Source of the DNA: Acanthacorydalis orientalis
Taxonomy: Eukaryota > Arthropoda > Insecta > Megaloptera > Corydalidae
DNA: 64,000 nt
NCBI GenBank assembly: GCA_034766995.1
Contig: CM068323.1
Coordinates: 601,036 to 665,035, forward strand
Direction: 5' to 3'
Shown piece by piece: positions 63,656 through 64,000 of the stretch. Each line of letters starts with the position of its first letter. Position 1 is the stretch's first letter. Under the pieces are notes generated by a model, which did not search any database, was not told the origin of the DNA, and saw nothing but the letters and a program-made list of their open reading frames with translations. Position numbers and translations under genes: made by a program.

Positions 63656-64000
63656 ATGGATCCGTCCGACGAGCAGAGCGAACGGCGTGCCAGTGCAGTG
63701 AGCACGCCTGACCAGTGCTCGTCAATCCCCCTAGAGGGTGAGGTGTCCCCATCCCCACGACCGGCGGTAGTATATCGCACGGGCAAGCGGGTCTCCGTCC
63801 GTCTGAAGCGCATGCGAAACGTGTGCAGCGACGAGAGTGGCCGTGAGTCCGACGGGACGCAGAACCCGTCGAAGAGGGAGAGGGAATGCGCTCGCGGAAA
63901 CGTGGCCGGCCCCTCCGGGGTCCGCGCCAGCGTCTCCGCGAGCGCGCCTCCTCCGTCGACGACGATGGACGCTGCTGTCCCGGCCGCGGCCGCCGCGACT
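63656..64000 (+). CDS. LINE-B copy 2 ORF1, partial
   Basis: ATG at 63,656, open to the window end (115 codons). MDPSDEQSERRASAVSTPDQ, then a basic KRVSVRLKRMRNVCSDESG block similar to the ORF1 start in copy 1 (KRARHSSSEDEESG...PRKRERE), then an Ala/Ser/Pro-rich part. The C2HC knuckles would lie beyond the window. It shows that the family's ORF1 does start with an ATG, unlike the damaged start in copy 1. Confidence 0.75.
   Translation, partial: MDPSDEQSERRASAVSTPDQCSSIPLEGEVSPSPRPAVVYRTGKRVSVRLKRMRNVCSDESGRESDGTQNPSKRERECARGNVAGPSGVRASVSASAPPPSTTMDAAVPAAAAAT

Larger units (their letters stand above)
62644..64000 (+). mobile_element. LINE-B copy 2: 5' part, cut by the window end
   Basis: Repeats the 5' UTR landmarks of copy 1 (TTCTCGCTCG, (GTT)n, GTGATTGGACCGCGCGTCG, CTCTAGTAGGCTCGTGTATA). 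The landmarks are split by a retroposed insertion at 62,801-63,211. ORF1 starts at 63,656 and runs out of the window. It stands head-to-tail with copy 1. Confidence 0.8.

Overview
This is a eukaryotic, almost certainly insect, genomic window made up nearly entirely of transposable elements. Non-LTR retrotransposons with C2HC-knuckle ORF1 and APE-endonuclease/RT ORF2 lie beside Copia, Gypsy and BEL/Pao elements, mariner, piggyBac, hAT, Harbinger, P-type and Mutator-like transposons, and spliceosomal splice signals are visible. The mixture, together with an ankyrin-NACHT gene relic, fits an arthropod. Hymenoptera (perhaps an ant) is my guess from overall flavour, not a proof. I found no intact host gene, rRNA, tRNA or CRISPR array.

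Layout. 0-7 kb: mariner halves in opposite orientation, then a minus-strand ankyrin-NACHT pseudogene split by a LINE insertion, then a PIF1/Helitron helicase relic and a LINE endonuclease scrap. 8.05-9.9 kb: a complete-ended hAT (Buster-like) element with a dead transposase; diverged pieces of the same sequence recur near 12 kb. 12.85-18.68 kb: a Copia element (TSD ATAAT) that carries the 5' half of an intron-containing P-type (THAP) transposase. 18.7-24.3 kb: a Harbinger element cut by a TTAA-flanked piggyBac element, with a MADF/BESS partner gene upstream. 24.6-37 kb: one Gypsy element whose RT is split by two LINEs that landed one after the other at the same 13-bp site. 37-40.5 kb: a second Gypsy element carrying a ~240-bp inverted repeat whose loop holds a kinesin motor exon fragment, and a solo LTR in its protease. 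42-43.5 kb: BEL/Pao gag and LTR. 45.36-46.98 kb: a degenerate ~90-bp tandem array. 48-49.2 kb: LINE ORF1 fragment. 49.8-51.6 kb: an intact 601-residue Mutator-like transposase. 53-55 kb: a second piggyBac relic. 55.1-64 kb: a LINE cluster with a head-to-tail pair of one family (LINE-B), containing two further small insertions.

The genes do not form a pathway. They are selfish elements that inserted into one another, and target-site duplications let much of the order be read: Gypsy before LINE1/LINE2; Harbinger before piggyBac and Copia; Copia before P; ankyrin-NACHT before its LINE. The most intact coding units are LINE1 ORF1/ORF2, LINE2 ORF1 and the Mutator-like transposase, so these are the youngest or best-conserved elements.
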